Shown here: positions 1 through 11,790 of the stretch, piece after piece | How the letters are laid out: every line of letters begins with the position of its first letter | How positions within the stretch are numbered: the stretch's first letter is position 1 | Source of the DNA: Hyperoodon ampullatus | Taxonomy: Eukaryota; Chordata; Mammalia; Artiodactyla; Ziphiidae | Assembly (NCBI GenBank): GCA_949752795.1 | Contig: CATKHW010000008.1 | Location: 3,720,001 to 3,784,000, forward strand | Direction of reading: 5' to 3' | DNA: 64,000 bases | Position numbers and translations under genes: made by a program | Notes under the pieces: model-generated | Database searches by the model: none | What the model saw: the letters and a program-made list of their open reading frames with translations, nothing else | Told to the model about the DNA's origin: nothing

Positions 1-119
1 CCCTTGTCATTACAATCCTCCATGACCCATGAATCACCGTTTTCTGTGACCTTGTCATCACAATGCTCCATGCCCACTCTCATCACAATAATCCATGAAA
101 CATTTCAAACCAATGCTCA

Positions 120-718
120 ATGCCCTTGTCATCACAATGCTCCATTACACCTGTCAAAACAATGCTCCATGACCCCTGCCATCACAATATTCCATGGCGT
201 TGTCATCACAAGGCTCCATGACCCTTGTCATAACAATGCTCCATGACCCCTGTAATCACAAGGCTCCATGCCCCTTTTCAACACAATTCTCCATGAACAC
301 TGTCATTACAATGGACCATGCCCATCATCATAAACTTTCATGCTATTGTCATCACAATGAAATCAAAATGCTCCATGACCTCTGTCATCACAATGCTCCA
401 AACTCTTGTGATCACAATATTCCATAACACTTGTCATCACAATGCCCCATGATGCTCCTCATCACAATTATCCATTGTCTTCACATCACAATGCTCCATG
501 ACCTTTGTCATCACAGTGCTCCTTGATACTTGTCATCAGTATGCTCCTTGAACCCTGCCATGACAAGGCTCCATGCCTTTTTCATCACAATGATCCATGA
601 ACTTTTCATCACAATGCTCCAAGACACCTGTAATAACAATTTTCCATGACCTTGTCATCACAAAGCTTCATGAGGCATGTCATCAGAATGCTCCATGGCT
701 TTCTCATCACAATGCTCC
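120..718. repeat. 599-bp tandem duplication, copy 1
   Basis: About 24-25 satellite monomers that recur almost unchanged 599 bp downstream. The copy contains the irregular block beginning at 339 (repeated at 938). By eye only a handful of single-base differences separate the two copies, for example CAACAC versus CATCTC near 290/889 and GAGGCATG versus GACGCATG near 672/1,271. This is far closer than typical monomer-to-monomer similarity in the window, so the duplication is recent. Confidence 0.9.
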
Positions 719-1317
719 ATGCCCTTGTCATCACAATGCTCCATTACACCTGTCAAAACAATGCTCCATGACCCCTGCCATCACAATATTCCATGGCGTT
801 GTCATCACAAGGCTCCATGACCCTTGTCATAACAATGCTCCATGACCCCTGTAATCACAAGGCTCCATGCCCCTTTTCATCTCAATTCTCCATGAACACT
901 GTCATTACAATGGACCATGCCCATCATCATAAACCTTCATGCTATTGTCATCACAATGAAATCAAAATGCTCCATGACCTCTGTCATCACAATGCTCCAA
1001 ACCCTTGTGATCACAATATTCCATAACACTTGTCATCACAATGCCCCATGACGCTCCTCATCACAATTATCCATTGTCTTCACATCACAATGCTCCATGA
1101 CCTTTGTCATCACAGTGCTCCTTGATACTTGTCATCAGTATGCTCCTTGAACCCTGCCATGACAAGGCTCCATGCCTTTTTCATCACAATGATCCATGAA
1201 CTTTTCATCACAATGCTCCAAGACACCTGTAATAACAATTTTCCATGACCTTGTCATCACAAAGCTTCATGACGCATGTCATCAGAATGCTCCATGGCTT
1301 TCTCATCACAATGCTCC
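719..1317. repeat. 599-bp tandem duplication, copy 2
   Basis: Second copy of the 120-718 unit in the same orientation. Matching sequence runs on for about 25 bp to near 1,343. There the copy reads into AAGGCTCCTG, whereas copy 1 reads into ATTACACCTG, the start of copy 2. This is the pattern expected of unequal crossing-over or slippage between monomers in register. Confidence 0.9.
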
Positions 1318-2085
1318 ATGCCCTTGTCATCACAATGCTCCAAGGCTCCTGTAATCACAATGCTCCATGCCCCTTTTCATCAGAATGCTCCATGAGACTT
1401 GTCATCACAAGGCTCTATGGTCTCCTCATCACAATGCTCCATTACCTTTGTCATCACAATCCTCCATGACATTTGGCATCACAATGCTCCATGCCGTTGT
1501 CATCACAATGCACCACGACATATGTCATCACAATGCTCCCTGACACCTGTCTTCACAATACTATATGACCTTGTCATAACAATGCTCCATGCCATTTTCA
1601 TCACAGTGCACCATGCCCTTGTAATCACAATGCTCCATGACACCTCACATCATAATGCTCCGTGAATCCAGTCATCACAATGCTTTATGACCTTTTTCAT
1701 GATAATGGTCCATTCCCTCGTCATCTCAATGCTCTGTAACACGTGTCTTCACAATGCTCCATGCCTTTGTCAGCACAGTGCTCCATGACCCTTGTCATCA
1801 CAATGCTCCATGCGCTTGTCAGCACAATGCTCCAAAACACAGGTCATCACAATATGCCATGCACTTGTCTTCACAATGCTCCACAACCTTGTCATCACGT
1901 TGCTCCATAAACCTTGTCATCACAATGCTCCATGAACTTGTCATCTAAATACTCTCTCACCACTGATATCACAATGTTCCATCACTAGTCATCACAATAC
2001 TCCCTCACCCCTTTCATCAAAATGTTCCATGACCCCTGTCATCAAAATGCTACATGCCCTTATCATCACAATGCTCCATGACCAC

Positions 2086-2093
2086 TGACGTCA
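2086..2093. other. Isolated perfect TGACGTCA palindrome
   Basis: The eight bases match the cAMP-response element consensus. The site sits in a monomer of the common CTGACATCACAATGTTCC type and differs from it by a single A-to-G change. With no gene nearby it is most simply a chance mutation in the repeat. A regulatory role is not supported. Confidence 0.3.
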
Positions 2094-2539
2094 CACTGTT
2101 CCATAACCCCTGTCATCAAAATGTTCCCTGACCCTTTTCATCAAATTGCTCCATGATCCTGTCATCACAATGCTCCCTGCCCTTCTCATCACAATGCACA
2201 ATGCTCTTGTCATCAAAATGCTCATTGACCTTTGTCCTCACAAATCTCCATGACCCTTGGCATCACAATGCTCCATGCCATTGTCATCACAATGTTCCAT
2301 GAACCCTATCATCACATTGCTCCTTGCCCTTGTCATCACAAAGCTCCATGACACTTGTCATCACAATGCCCGGTGCATTTCTCATCACAATGATCCATGC
2401 ACTTGTCATTACAATCCTCCATAACCCATGTATCACCGTGTTCTGTGCCCTTGTCATCACAAGGCTCCATGACCACTCTCGTCACAATAATCCATGACAC
2501 TTTTCAAACTAATGCTCCATGCACTTGTCATCACAATGC

Positions 2540-3110
2540 TCCATTGCATCTGTCATAACAATGCTCCATGACCCCTGCCATCACAGTGTACCAGGGCGTT
2601 GTCATGACAAGGCTCCATGACCCTTGTCATAACAATGCTCCATGACCCCTGTAATCACAAGGCTCCATGCCCCTTTTCATCTCAATTCTCCATGAACACT
2701 GTCATCACAATGCAACATGCCCATCATCATAAAGCTTCATGCTATTGTCATCACAATGAAATCAAAATGCTCCATGACCTCTGTCATCACAAAGCTGCAA
2801 ACCCTTCTGATCACAATGTTCCATGACACTTGTCATCACAATGCCCCATGACGCTCGTCATCACAATTATGCAAGGTCTTCTCATCACAATGCTCCATGA
2901 CCTTTGTCAACACAATGCTCAATACACTTGTCATCACTATGCTCCTTGAACACTGTCATGACAAGGCTCCCTGCACTTTTCATCACAATGATGCATTCCC
3001 TTTTCTTCACAATGCTCCAAGACCCCTGTTATCACAATGCTCCGTGACTGAAGTCATCACAATGCTTCATGACATTTGTCATCACAATGGTCCATGACCT
3101 TGTCACACAA
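2540..3110. repeat. Diverged relative of the 599-bp word
   Basis: The order of monomer variants repeats that of 120-718: a CCTGTCATAACAATGC monomer, a CCCTGCCATCACA monomer, the CCCTGTAATCACAAGG monomer, then the irregular block (2,738) with GAAATCAAAATGCTC, followed by CCCATGACGCTCGTCATC. It is more diverged from both 599-bp copies than they are from each other. It therefore looks like an older copy of the same higher-order word. The boundaries are approximate. Confidence 0.65.
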
Positions 3111-5148
3111 AGCTCTGTGACCTTTGTCACCACAATGCTCCATAAACTTTTTATCACAATGCTCTGTGACCCTTGTCATCACAAAGCTCCATGCCTTTGT
3201 CAGCACAATGTTCCATGACTCTTGTCATCACAATGCTCGATGCGTGTGTCAGCACAATGCTCCACAACCAATGTGATCACAATTCGCCATGCACTTGTCA
3301 TCACAATGCTCAACATCCTTGTCATCAAAATGCTCCATAAACCTTGTCATCACAATGCTCCATGTACTTATCAAAATGCTCTCTCACCACTGATATCTCA
3401 GTGTTCCACCACTAGTCATCACAATACTCCTTCAACCCTGTCATCACAATGTTCCATTACCCCTGTCATCACAATGCTACATGCCATTATCATCACAATG
3501 CTCCATGACACCTGACATCACAAAGTTCCATAACCCCTGTAATCAAAATGCTCCATGAGAATTTTCATCACAAAGCTCCATGATCCCTGACATCAGAATG
3601 TTCTATAACCCCTGTCATCAAAATGTTCCATGATCCTTTTCATCAAATTGCTCCATGACCCTGTCATCACAATGCTCCCTGCCCTTCTCATCAAAATGCA
3701 CCAGGCCCTTTTCATCAAAATGCTACATGAGATTTTTCATCACAAAGCTCCATGACCCTTGGCATCACCATGCTCCATTCCATTATCATCACAATGCTCC
3801 ATGGACCCTCTCATCACATTGCTCCATGCACTTGTCATCCCAAATCTCCATGACGCTTGTCATCACAATGCTCGATGCCTTTCTCATCACAATGCTCCAT
3901 GCCATTGTCATTACAATCCTGCATGGTGTATGTATCACAGTGTTCCGTGCCCTTGTCATCACACTGTTCCATGCCAACTCTCTTCACAATAATCCATGAA
4001 ACTTTTCAGACCATTGCCCCATGTCCTTGTCATCAAAATGCTCCATTACCCCTGTCATAACAATGCTCCATGTCCCCTGACATCACAAGATTCCACGGTC
4101 TTGTCATCACAAGCCTCCATGACCCTTGTCATCACAATGCTCCAACACCCCTGGAATCACAATGTTCCATGCCCCTTTTCATCTCAATGCTCCATGAACC
4201 CTGTCATCACAATGCACCGTGCCCATCACCATAATATTTCATGCTTTTGTCATCACAATGAAATCAAAATGCTCAATGTCGTCTGTCATTACAATGCACC
4301 AAATCCTTGTGATCACAATGTTCCATAACACTTGTCATCACAGTGCCCCATGACGCTGGTCATCACAATTATCCATGGTTATCTCTCACAATGCTCCAAG
4401 CCCTTGTCATCAGAATGCTCCACTACATTTGTCATCACAATCCTCCATGACACTTGTCTTCACAATTCTCCATGCCATTGTCAAAACAATGCACCATGAC
4501 ATATGTCATCACAATGCTCCCTGACACCTGTCTTCACCATATTCCATGACCTGGTCATATTAATGCTCCATGCCGCTGTCATCACAGTGTGCCATGCCCA
4601 CTATCATCACAATTATCAATGAAAGTTGTCAGACCAATGCTCCATGCTCCTGTCATCACAATGCTCCATGCCCTTGTCATCACAATGGTCCGTGACTCCA
4701 GTCATCACAATGCTACATGACCTTTTTCCTCACAATGGTCCATAACCTCATCATCACAGGGCTCTGTGAAATTTGTCACCATAATGCTCCATGAACTTTT
4801 CATCACAATGCTCTTTGACACTTGTCATCACAATGCTCCATGCCTTTTTCAGCAGAGTGCTCCATGGCCCTGTCATCACAATGCTCCGTGACTCATCATA
4901 ACAATGATTCATGACGTTTGTCATCACAATGGTCCATACCCTCGTCATCACAAGTCTCTGTGACTTTGTCACCACAATGCTCCATGAACTTTTCATCACA
5001 ATGCTCTCTGACACTGGTCATCACCATATTCTATGCCTTCCTCAGCACAATGCTCCCTTACCCTTGTCATAAGAGTGCTCCATGTGCTTGTCAGCGCATT
5101 GCTCCATGACCCATGTTATCACAATGCGCCATGCGCTTGTCATCAATA

Positions 5149-5476
5149 TGTAACCAAGTTGAGGTTATTGTAATCAGTGCAGGCCTAAATTTTTGGGTGG
5201 CTATGTCTTATTGATTTTCAGTTTTCCCAAGGTATATTCCCTAGACAGGAAGTGCCCTTGGATCTGTAGCTCTGTTGTTTACTTGTTTCAGGGAACACAA
5301 TTGACTCCTCCAGAGAGGCAGTTGGCAATTTACATCCTGCCCATCAGCATAACTAGGATCCTTGTTCTCCAGGGCCTGTCTTGCGTTTCTAGTTTTTACA
5401 CATTTTGCGGATGTCCCTTTTGACCAGTGGGAAGTGATACTTTTTGTAGGGCAGATTTGCATTGCCCGCTTGCTCG
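5149..5476 (-). mobile_element. LINE-1 3'-end remnant (unit 1)
   Basis: Read on the plus strand, the segment follows the order of landmarks seen in the antisense strand of old mammalian L1 ORF2/3' ends. They are a GGCTATTGTAAATAGTGC-like start, GTATATTCCCTAGACTGGAAGTG, ATTTACATCCTGCCCATCAGC, GACCAGTGGGAAGTGATAC and finally GATTTGCATT. It is degenerate and non-coding. The L1 sense strand would be minus. The family assignment is recognition by eye; RepeatMasker would settle it. Confidence 0.65.
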
Positions 5477-5550
5477 CTTGGCCAAAAAGGGCGTATGCGT
5501 TTTCTCCTGAATATATTCAGGAGAAAACGCATACACCCTTTTTTGCCAAG
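5477..5550. repeat. 74-bp near-perfect palindrome, unit 1
   Basis: Two 37-base arms with no spacer, centred between 5,513 and 5,514 on CCTGAATATATTCAGG. The outer ends are CTTGGC and GCCAAG. By hand comparison 35 of 37 arm positions pair. The sequence could extrude as a cruciform or fold as a long RNA hairpin. It lies where the L1-like part of the unit ends. Confidence 0.95.
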
Positions 5551-6580
5551 TGCATCATTGTCTAAATTGTGCCACTCTTCCTGTGCTTTAAAGGTGATTC
5601 CAATGTACCTCTTGAAGTCTGTTTCCTGCTCTTCTGGCTCGCTTTCAAGTCGGCCTCATTGCCTTCCCTCAACAGATTTTTGGACGATAGTTTTCCTTTA
5701 TTACTCGGCCATTTTCTGAAATGCTCTGCCCGTGAGCTCCAGTTTTCAACTCGTTTTTTGTGAGCTGACCGCAAGTCTAAAATTTTGGTTCAGTACCTAT
5801 ACTGTTTCCCAGCGGGTGGCTGAGAGTTTGGTTAATTCATCTCATTGACCGGAAATTACAGTGATATGTGCCCATCCAAATGCCTAACAGCTACTCTCAT
5901 TGATTCTCCCTCTTCCCTTTCATCCTCTGCCAAGTTGGCAACCTGTGCGAACCAGGAGGTTAAAGGGGCTGTCTCTCCAAGTTGGGACATTAATAGTAAA
6001 GCAGTTGGAAAGTGAAAGCAGAGCACCAGGAGAGGGACTATTAGTTGAGTTTTAGAAACATTTTGTATTCACAATGTGTCCATTTTCTAGGTTTCACATA
6101 CACGTTATGGCTGTAGTAATATTCCCTTCAACCTGGAGAGCTGGGACCCTTGGAATGTGTGCCATGCATTATTGCTTTAAATGGTCTGCATTTGCTCACC
6201 GAATCTCACCAATCCTCTCAGTCCCAAGTGTCCAGCCTTATGCCTCATCCAGCTGTCGTTGTAGATAGGGGCATTCCAGGTTTCATCAGAGCCCCTGAAG
6301 GAATTGTAAAGAAATTCCCCTTTTTTTTGTTTTTCAAATTCCTTTTTATAGTGGGTTTGAGCTGATTCTCACTGCCATGTTTATGCCAGTCTAGACACAC
6401 TTGATTCCCTTACGGAGACCTATCAATACATAGGTTTTAAGATTCTTACTAGTCAGATATATTCCTCTGCAGGAAATATGGTGTTTTGAATCCCTTTCAC
6501 TGAGGAAAGTGTAGGTCTTGTCTTTTCCTTAGTTGGTATTTGGAAAGGTACCTGTACTAATATCACATTCTGGTTTTATG

Positions 6581-7208
6581 CATCACCCCACCTCTCCTTC
6601 CCCCTTAAGCAGGCATAAGAGTGCTTTCTAAATGTGTGACTCTGTTCTCTTTCCTAACTCAGTTCATGTGTAGCCATGTTTACAGGACCTTCATAAGTGA
6701 TATATTATGATAAGTTTCTTCTTCTCTGTGACTTATTTCACTTAGAATCATCGTACCTGAATCCACTCATTTTGCTGCTACTGGCCTTATGACATTGATT
6801 TCATGGCTGAGGGTTATTCCATTGTACGTAAGTAACACGATTTCTTGAACCATTTTTGTCTTTCTGGGATATTTAAGGTGTACCCAAGTTGAGGTTCTTG
6901 TAAGCAGTGCAGCCCTAAATTTTGGGGTGGCTCTGTCTTATTGATTTTCAGTTTTCCCAAGGTATATTCCCTAGACTGGAAGTGCCCTTGGCTCTGTAGC
7001 TCTGTTGTTTACTTGCTTTAGGGAACACAATGCACTCCTCCAGAGAGGCAGTTGACAATTTACATCCTGCCCTTCAGCATAAGTAGGCTCCCTGTTCTCC
7101 AAGGCCTGTCTTGCCTTTCTGATTTTTTACACATGTTGCGGATGTCCCTTTTGACCGTTGGGTAGTGATACTTCTTTGTAGTGCAGATTTGCATTGCCCG
7201 CTTGCTTG
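6581..7208 (-). mobile_element. LINE-1 3'-end remnant (unit 1/2)
   Basis: Runs from CATCACCCCACCTCTCC through TTTTCTAAATGTGTGACTCTG, CATAAGTGATAT, CTGTGACTTATTTCACTTAG and ATGGCTGAGGGTTATTCC, then the unit start and on to GATTTGCATT just before the palindrome. These landmarks appear in the same order in the antisense strand of mammalian L1 3' ends. No open L1 frame survives. Confidence 0.7.
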
Positions 7209-8618
7209 CATGGCCAAAAAGGGCGTATGCGTTTTCTCCTGAATATATTCAGGAGAAAACACAGTCGCCCTTTTTGGCCAAGTGCATCATTGTCGAAGTT
7301 GCGCCCCTCTTCCTGTGCTTTAAAGGTGATTCCAATGTACCTCTTGAAATCTGTTTCCGGCTATTCTGGCTCACTTTCCAGTCCGCCTCGTTGCCTTCCC
7401 TCAACAGATTTTTGGACGATAGTTGTCCATTATTACTCTGCCAGTTTGTGAATAGATGTGCCCCTGAGCTCCATTTTTCAACTCGTTTTTTGTGAGCTGA
7501 CTGCAAGTCCAAAATTTTGGTTCAGGACCTATATTGGTTCCCGGAGGGTGGCTGAGACTTTCGTTAATTCTCCTTCCTGCCGGGAAATTAGAGTAACATG
7601 TGCCCGTCCAAATGCCTAACAGCTACTCTCTCATTGGTTCTCCCTCTTCCCTTACATCCTCTGCCAAATTGGCAACCTGTGCGAACCAGGAGGTTAAAGG
7701 GGCTCTCTCTCCAATTTGGGAGATTTATAGTAAAGCAGTTTGAATGTCAAACTGGAGCACCAGGAGAGGGACAATTAGTTGAGTTTTAGAAACCTTTCGT
7801 ATTCACAGTCTGTCCATTCTCTAGGTTTCCCGTACATGTTATAGATGTAGTAATATTCCCTTCAACCTGGAGAGTTGGGACCCTTGGAATGTGTGCCATG
7901 CATTATTTCTTTAAATGGTCTGCATTTGCTCACCGAATCTCATCAATCCTCTCAGTACCAAGTGTCCAGCCTAATGCCACATCCAGCTGTCGTTGTAGAT
8001 AGGGTCATTCCAGGTTTCATCAGAGCCCCTGTAGGAATTGCAAAGAATTTCCCTGTTTTTTTGTTTTGTTTTTGAAATTCCTTTTTATAGTGGTTTTGAG
8101 CTGATTCTCCCTGCCATTTTTATGCCAGTCTAGACACACTTGTTTCCCTTACAGAGAAATATCAATACATAGGTTTTAAGATTCTCACTAGTCAGATATA
8201 TTCCTAGACTGGAAATATTGGGTTATGAGTCCCTTTCACTGTGGAAGGTGTAGGTGTTGTCTATTCCGTAGCTGGTTTTTGGAACGGTACCTGTACTAAT
8301 ATGAAACTCTGGTTTTATGCATCACCCCACCTCTCCTTCCCCCTTAGGCAGGCACAAGGGTGTTTTCTAAATGTGAGACTCTGTTCTCTTTCCTAACTCA
8401 GTTCTTATGTAGCCACGTTTACTGGACCTTCATAAGTGATATCTTATGTTAAGTTTCTTTTTCTCTTACTTATTTCACTTAGAATCATCGTACCTGAATC
8501 CACTCATTTTGCTGCTACTGGCTTTATGACATTTATTTCATGGCTGAGGGATATTCAATCTTACATAAGTAACACAATTTCTTGAACCATTTTTGTCTTT
8601 CCTGGAATATTTAAGGTG
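6881..8618. repeat. L1-derived satellite unit 2
   Basis: Complete 1,738-bp unit running from TACCCAAGTTGAGG to the next TACCCAAGTTGAGG. Its palindrome lies at 7,209-7,282 and has extra mismatches in the right arm (ACAGTCGCCC in place of GCATACGCCC). Confidence 0.88.
7209..7282. repeat. 74-bp palindrome, unit 2
   Basis: Same palindrome, centred at 7,245/7,246. The inner arms (AAAGGGCG.. and CTCCTGAATA) are intact. The right arm carries ACAGTCGCCC where other units have GCATACRCCC, so the pairing is slightly weaker. Confidence 0.93.
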
Positions 8619-8944
8619 TACCCAAGTTGAGGTTCTTGTTAGCAGTGCATCCCTAAATTTTGGGGTGGCTCTCTCCTATTGACTTTCAGTTTTCCCAAGG
8701 TATATTCCCTAGACTGGAAGTGCCCTTGTCTCTGTAGCTCTGTTGAGTACTTGTTTTAGGGAACACAATGCACTCCTCCAGAGAGGCAGTTGTCAATTTA
8801 CATCCTGCCCATCAGCATAACTAGGCTCCCTGTTCTCCAGGGACTGTCTTGCCTTTTTGCTTTTACACATTTTGTGGATGTCCCATTTGACCGGTGGGAA
8901 GTGACACTTCTATGTAGTGCAGATTTACATTGCCCGCTTGCTTG
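8320..8944 (-). mobile_element. LINE-1 3'-end remnant (unit 2/3)
   Basis: Same L1-like segment as at 6,581-7,208, with the same landmark order (CATCACCCCACC, CATAAGTGATATC, TTATTTCACTTAG, ATGGCTGAGGGATATTC, GATTTACATT). It was amplified as part of the satellite unit, not inserted independently. Confidence 0.7.
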
Positions 8945-10355
8945 CTTGGCCTAAAAGGGCGTATGCGTTTTCTCCTGAATATATTCAGGAGAAAACGCAT
9001 ATGCCCTTTTTTGCCAAGCACATCATTGTCGAAGTTGTGCCCCTATTCCTGTGCTTTAAATGCAATTCCAATGTACCTGTTGAAATCGGTTTCCTGCTAT
9101 TCTGGCTCGATTTCAAGGTCGCCTCGGTGCCTTCCCTGAACAGATTTTTGGACGATAGTTTTCCTTTATTACTCTACAAATTTGTGTATTGCTATGCACC
9201 TGAGATCCATTTTTCAACTCGTTTTTTGTGAGCTGACCGCAAGTCCCAAACGTTGGTTCAGGACCTATACTGGTTCCCAGGGTCTGGCTGAGCCTTTGAT
9301 TAATTCTTCTTCCTGCCGGGAAATTAGAGTGACTTGTGCCCGTCGAAATGCCTAACAGCTACTCACTCATTTGTTCTCCCTCTTCCCTTTCATCCTCTGC
9401 CAAATTAGCAACCTGTGCGTACCAGGAAGATAAAGGGGCTGTCTCTGCAATTTGGGAGATTGATAGTAAAGCAGTTGGAAATTCAAACCGGAGCACCAGG
9501 AGAGGGACTATTAGTTGAGTTTTAGAAACCTTTCGTATTCACAGTCTGTCCATTCTCTAGTTTTCCCGTACATGTTATAGCTGTAGTAATATTCCCTTCA
9601 ACCTGGAGAGTTGGGACCTTGGAATGTGTGCCACGCATTATTGCTTTAAATGATCTGCATTTGCTCACTGAATCTCTCCAATCCTCTCAGTCCCAATTAT
9701 CCAGCCTTATGCCACATCCAGCTGTCGTTGTAGATAGGGTCATTCCAGGTTTCATCAGAGCCCCTGAAGGAATTGTAAAGAATTTCCCTGTTTTTTTTGT
9801 TTTGTTTTCGAAATTCTTTTTATAGTGGGTTTGAACTGATTCTTACTGCCTTGTTTATGCCAGTCTAGACACACCTGATTCCCTTATGGTGACATATCAA
9901 TACATAGGTTTTAAGATTCTTACTAGTCAGATATATTCCTCAGTGGGAAATATTGTGTTTTGCGTCCCATTCACTGAGGAAGGTATAGGTCTTGTCTATT
10001 CCGTAGTTGGTTTTTGGAACGGTACCTGTACTAATATCAAACTCTGGTTTTATGCATCACCCCACCTCTCCTTCCCCCTTAAGCCGGCACAAGAGTGTTT
10101 TCTAAATGTGAGGCTCTGTTCTCTTTCCTAACTCAGTTCTTGTATAGCCATGTTTACAGGACCTTTATAAGTGATATCTTATGAAAAGTTTCTTTTTCTC
10201 TGTGATTTATTTCACTTAGAATCATCGTACCTGAATCCACTCATTTTGCTGCTACTGGCCTTATGACATTGATTTCATGGCTGAGGGATATTCCATCGTA
10301 TGTAAGTAACACAATTTCTTGAACCATTTTTGTCTTTCCTGGGATACTTAATGTG
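8619..10355. repeat. L1-derived satellite unit 3
   Basis: Complete 1,737-bp unit with its palindrome at 8,945-9,018. It contains every sub-region of the unit in order: the antisense L1-like start, the palindrome, a middle part of unrecognised origin, the T/G tract near 9,790, then the next L1-like segment from about 10,055. Confidence 0.88.
8945..9018. repeat. 74-bp palindrome, unit 3
   Basis: Same palindrome, centred at 8,981/8,982, with a few arm mismatches (CTAAAAGGG on the left against CCCTTTTTTGCC on the right). Confidence 0.93.
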
Positions 10356-10681
10356 TACCCAATTTGAGGTTCTTGTACGCAGTGCAGCCCTAAATTTTGG
10401 GGTGGCTCTGTTTTATTGATTTTCAGATTTCCCAAGGTATATTCCCTAGACTGGAAGTGCCCTTGGCTCTGTACCTCTGTTGTTTACTTGTTTTAGGGAA
10501 CACAATGCACTCCTCCAGAGAGGCAGTTGGCAAATTACATCCTGCCCATCAGCATAATTAGGCTCCCTGTTCTCCAGGGCCTGTCTTGCCTTTCTGGTTT
10601 TTATACATTTTGTGGATGACCCTTTGACCGGTGGGAATTGACACTTCTTTGTAGTGCAGATTTGCATTGCCCGCTTGCTTG
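10055..10681 (-). mobile_element. LINE-1 3'-end remnant (unit 3/4)
   Basis: Same L1-like segment in the third repeat period, ending at GATTTGCATT directly before the palindrome at 10,682. Like the others it carries no intact frame. Confidence 0.7.
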
Positions 10682-10755
10682 CTTGGCCAAAAAGCGTGTA
10701 TGTGTTTTCTCCTGAATATATTCAGGAAAAAATGCATACGCCCTTTTTGGCCAAG
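10682..10755. repeat. 74-bp palindrome, unit 4
   Basis: Same palindrome, centred at 10,718/10,719. Its arms carry private changes (AAGCGTGTATGTG on the left, AGGAAAAAATGCATACG on the right), yet the dyad symmetry is largely kept. Confidence 0.92.
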
Positions 10756-11790
10756 TGCATCATTGTCGAAGTTGTGCCCTTCTTCATGTGCTTTAAAGGC
10801 GATTGCAATGTACCTGTTGAAATCTGTTTCCGGCTATTCTGGCTCGCTTTCAAGTCCACCTCGTTTCCTTCCCTCAACAGATATTTGGACGATAGTTTTC
10901 CTTTATTACTCTGCCAGTATATGAATTGCTGTGCCACTGAGCTCCATTATTCAACTCGTTTTTTGTGAGCTGACCGCAAGTCCAAAATTTTGGTTCTGGA
11001 CCTATACTGGTTTCCGCCGGGTGGCTGAGACTTTGGTTAATTCTTCTTCCTGCCGGGAAGTAGGAGTGACATATGCCCGTCCAAATGCCTAAGAGCTACT
11101 CTCTCATTGGTTCTCCCTCTTCCCTTTCATCCTCTGCCAAATTGGCAACCAGAGTGAAACAGGAGTTTAAAGGGGCTGTCTCTCCAAGTTGCTAGGTTGA
11201 TAGTATACCAGTTGGAAATTCAAACTGGAGCACCAGGAGAGGGACTATTAGTTGAGTTTTAGAAACATTTCGTATTCACAGTGTGTCCATTCTTTAGGTT
11301 TCCCGTACATGTTATAGCTGTAGTAATATTCCGTTCAAACTGGATAGTTGGGACCCTAGGAATGTGTGCCACACATTATTGCTTTAAATGGTCTGCATTT
11401 GGTCACCGAATCTCACCAATCCTCTCAGTCCCAAGTGTCCAGCCTTATGTCACTTGCAGCTGTCGTTGTAGATAGGGTCATTCCAGGTTTCATCAGAGCC
11501 CCTGAAGGAATTGTAAAGAATTTCCCTGTTTTTTTGTTTTGTTTTTAAATTCCTTTTTATGGTGGGTTTCAGCTGATTTTCACTGCCATGGTTATGCCAG
11601 TCTAGACACATTTGATTCCCTTACGGAGACATATCAATACATAGTTTTTAAGATTCTTACTAGTCAGATATATTCCTCTGCAGAGAATAGGGGTGTTGAG
11701 TCCCGTTCACTGAGGAAGGAGTAGGTCTTGTCTATTCTGTATTTGAATCATGGAATGGTACCTGTGCTAATATCAAACTCTGGTGTTATG

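Larger units (their letters stand above)
1..5148. repeat. 24/25-bp satellite array, left tract
   Basis: Head-to-tail monomers of 24 or 25 bp cover the whole stretch. Each shows the core GTCATCACAATGCTCCATG, preceded by a variable 5-6 base stretch (often CCCTT or ACCCTT/ACCCCT). CATG recurs every 24-25 bp. Monomers differ at many positions, so the tract is old overall, but it contains young internal duplications, described separately. Irregular blocks with GAAATCAAAATGCTC begin near 339, 938, 2,738 and 4,240. The variant CCATCACTAGTCATCAC occurs near 1,979 and a close relative near 3,409. I see no gene, transposon or unique sequence here. I do not recognise the monomer as a named satellite. 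Confidence 0.95.
5149..6880. repeat. L1-derived satellite unit 1
   Basis: First unit of the array, entered directly from the 24/25-bp satellite. The junction lies in ATATGTAACCAAGTT, where internal unit starts read GTGTACCCAAGTT. Its opening keeps GGTTATTGTAATCAGTGC, closer to the L1 minus-strand pattern than the GGTTCTTGTA form in later units. It carries the 74-bp palindrome at 5,477-5,550. Confidence 0.85.

Noticed and set aside
3789..3977. Minus-strand open frames such as this one
   Set aside because: They are the reverse complement of the repeat (periodic EHCDDK-type residues) and lack any independent support.
1..5148. Dozens of plus-strand open frames of 60-140 codons
   Set aside because: They translate the 24/25-bp repeat in rotating frames, have no domain, start or stop wherever a monomer variant dictates, and overlap in two or three frames. 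Non-coding.
5477..5550. MITE-like DNA transposon (palindromic element)
   Set aside because: The 74-bp palindrome resembles such elements in size, but no target duplication flanks it and it does not match the mariner-derived palindromes I know. It is treated as part of the satellite unit.
5193..11548. Repeated ~60-104 codon frames inside the 1.74-kb units
   Set aside because: They recur only because the satellite unit recurs. They differ by frameshifts between units and do not match any L1 protein region I recognise. Non-coding.
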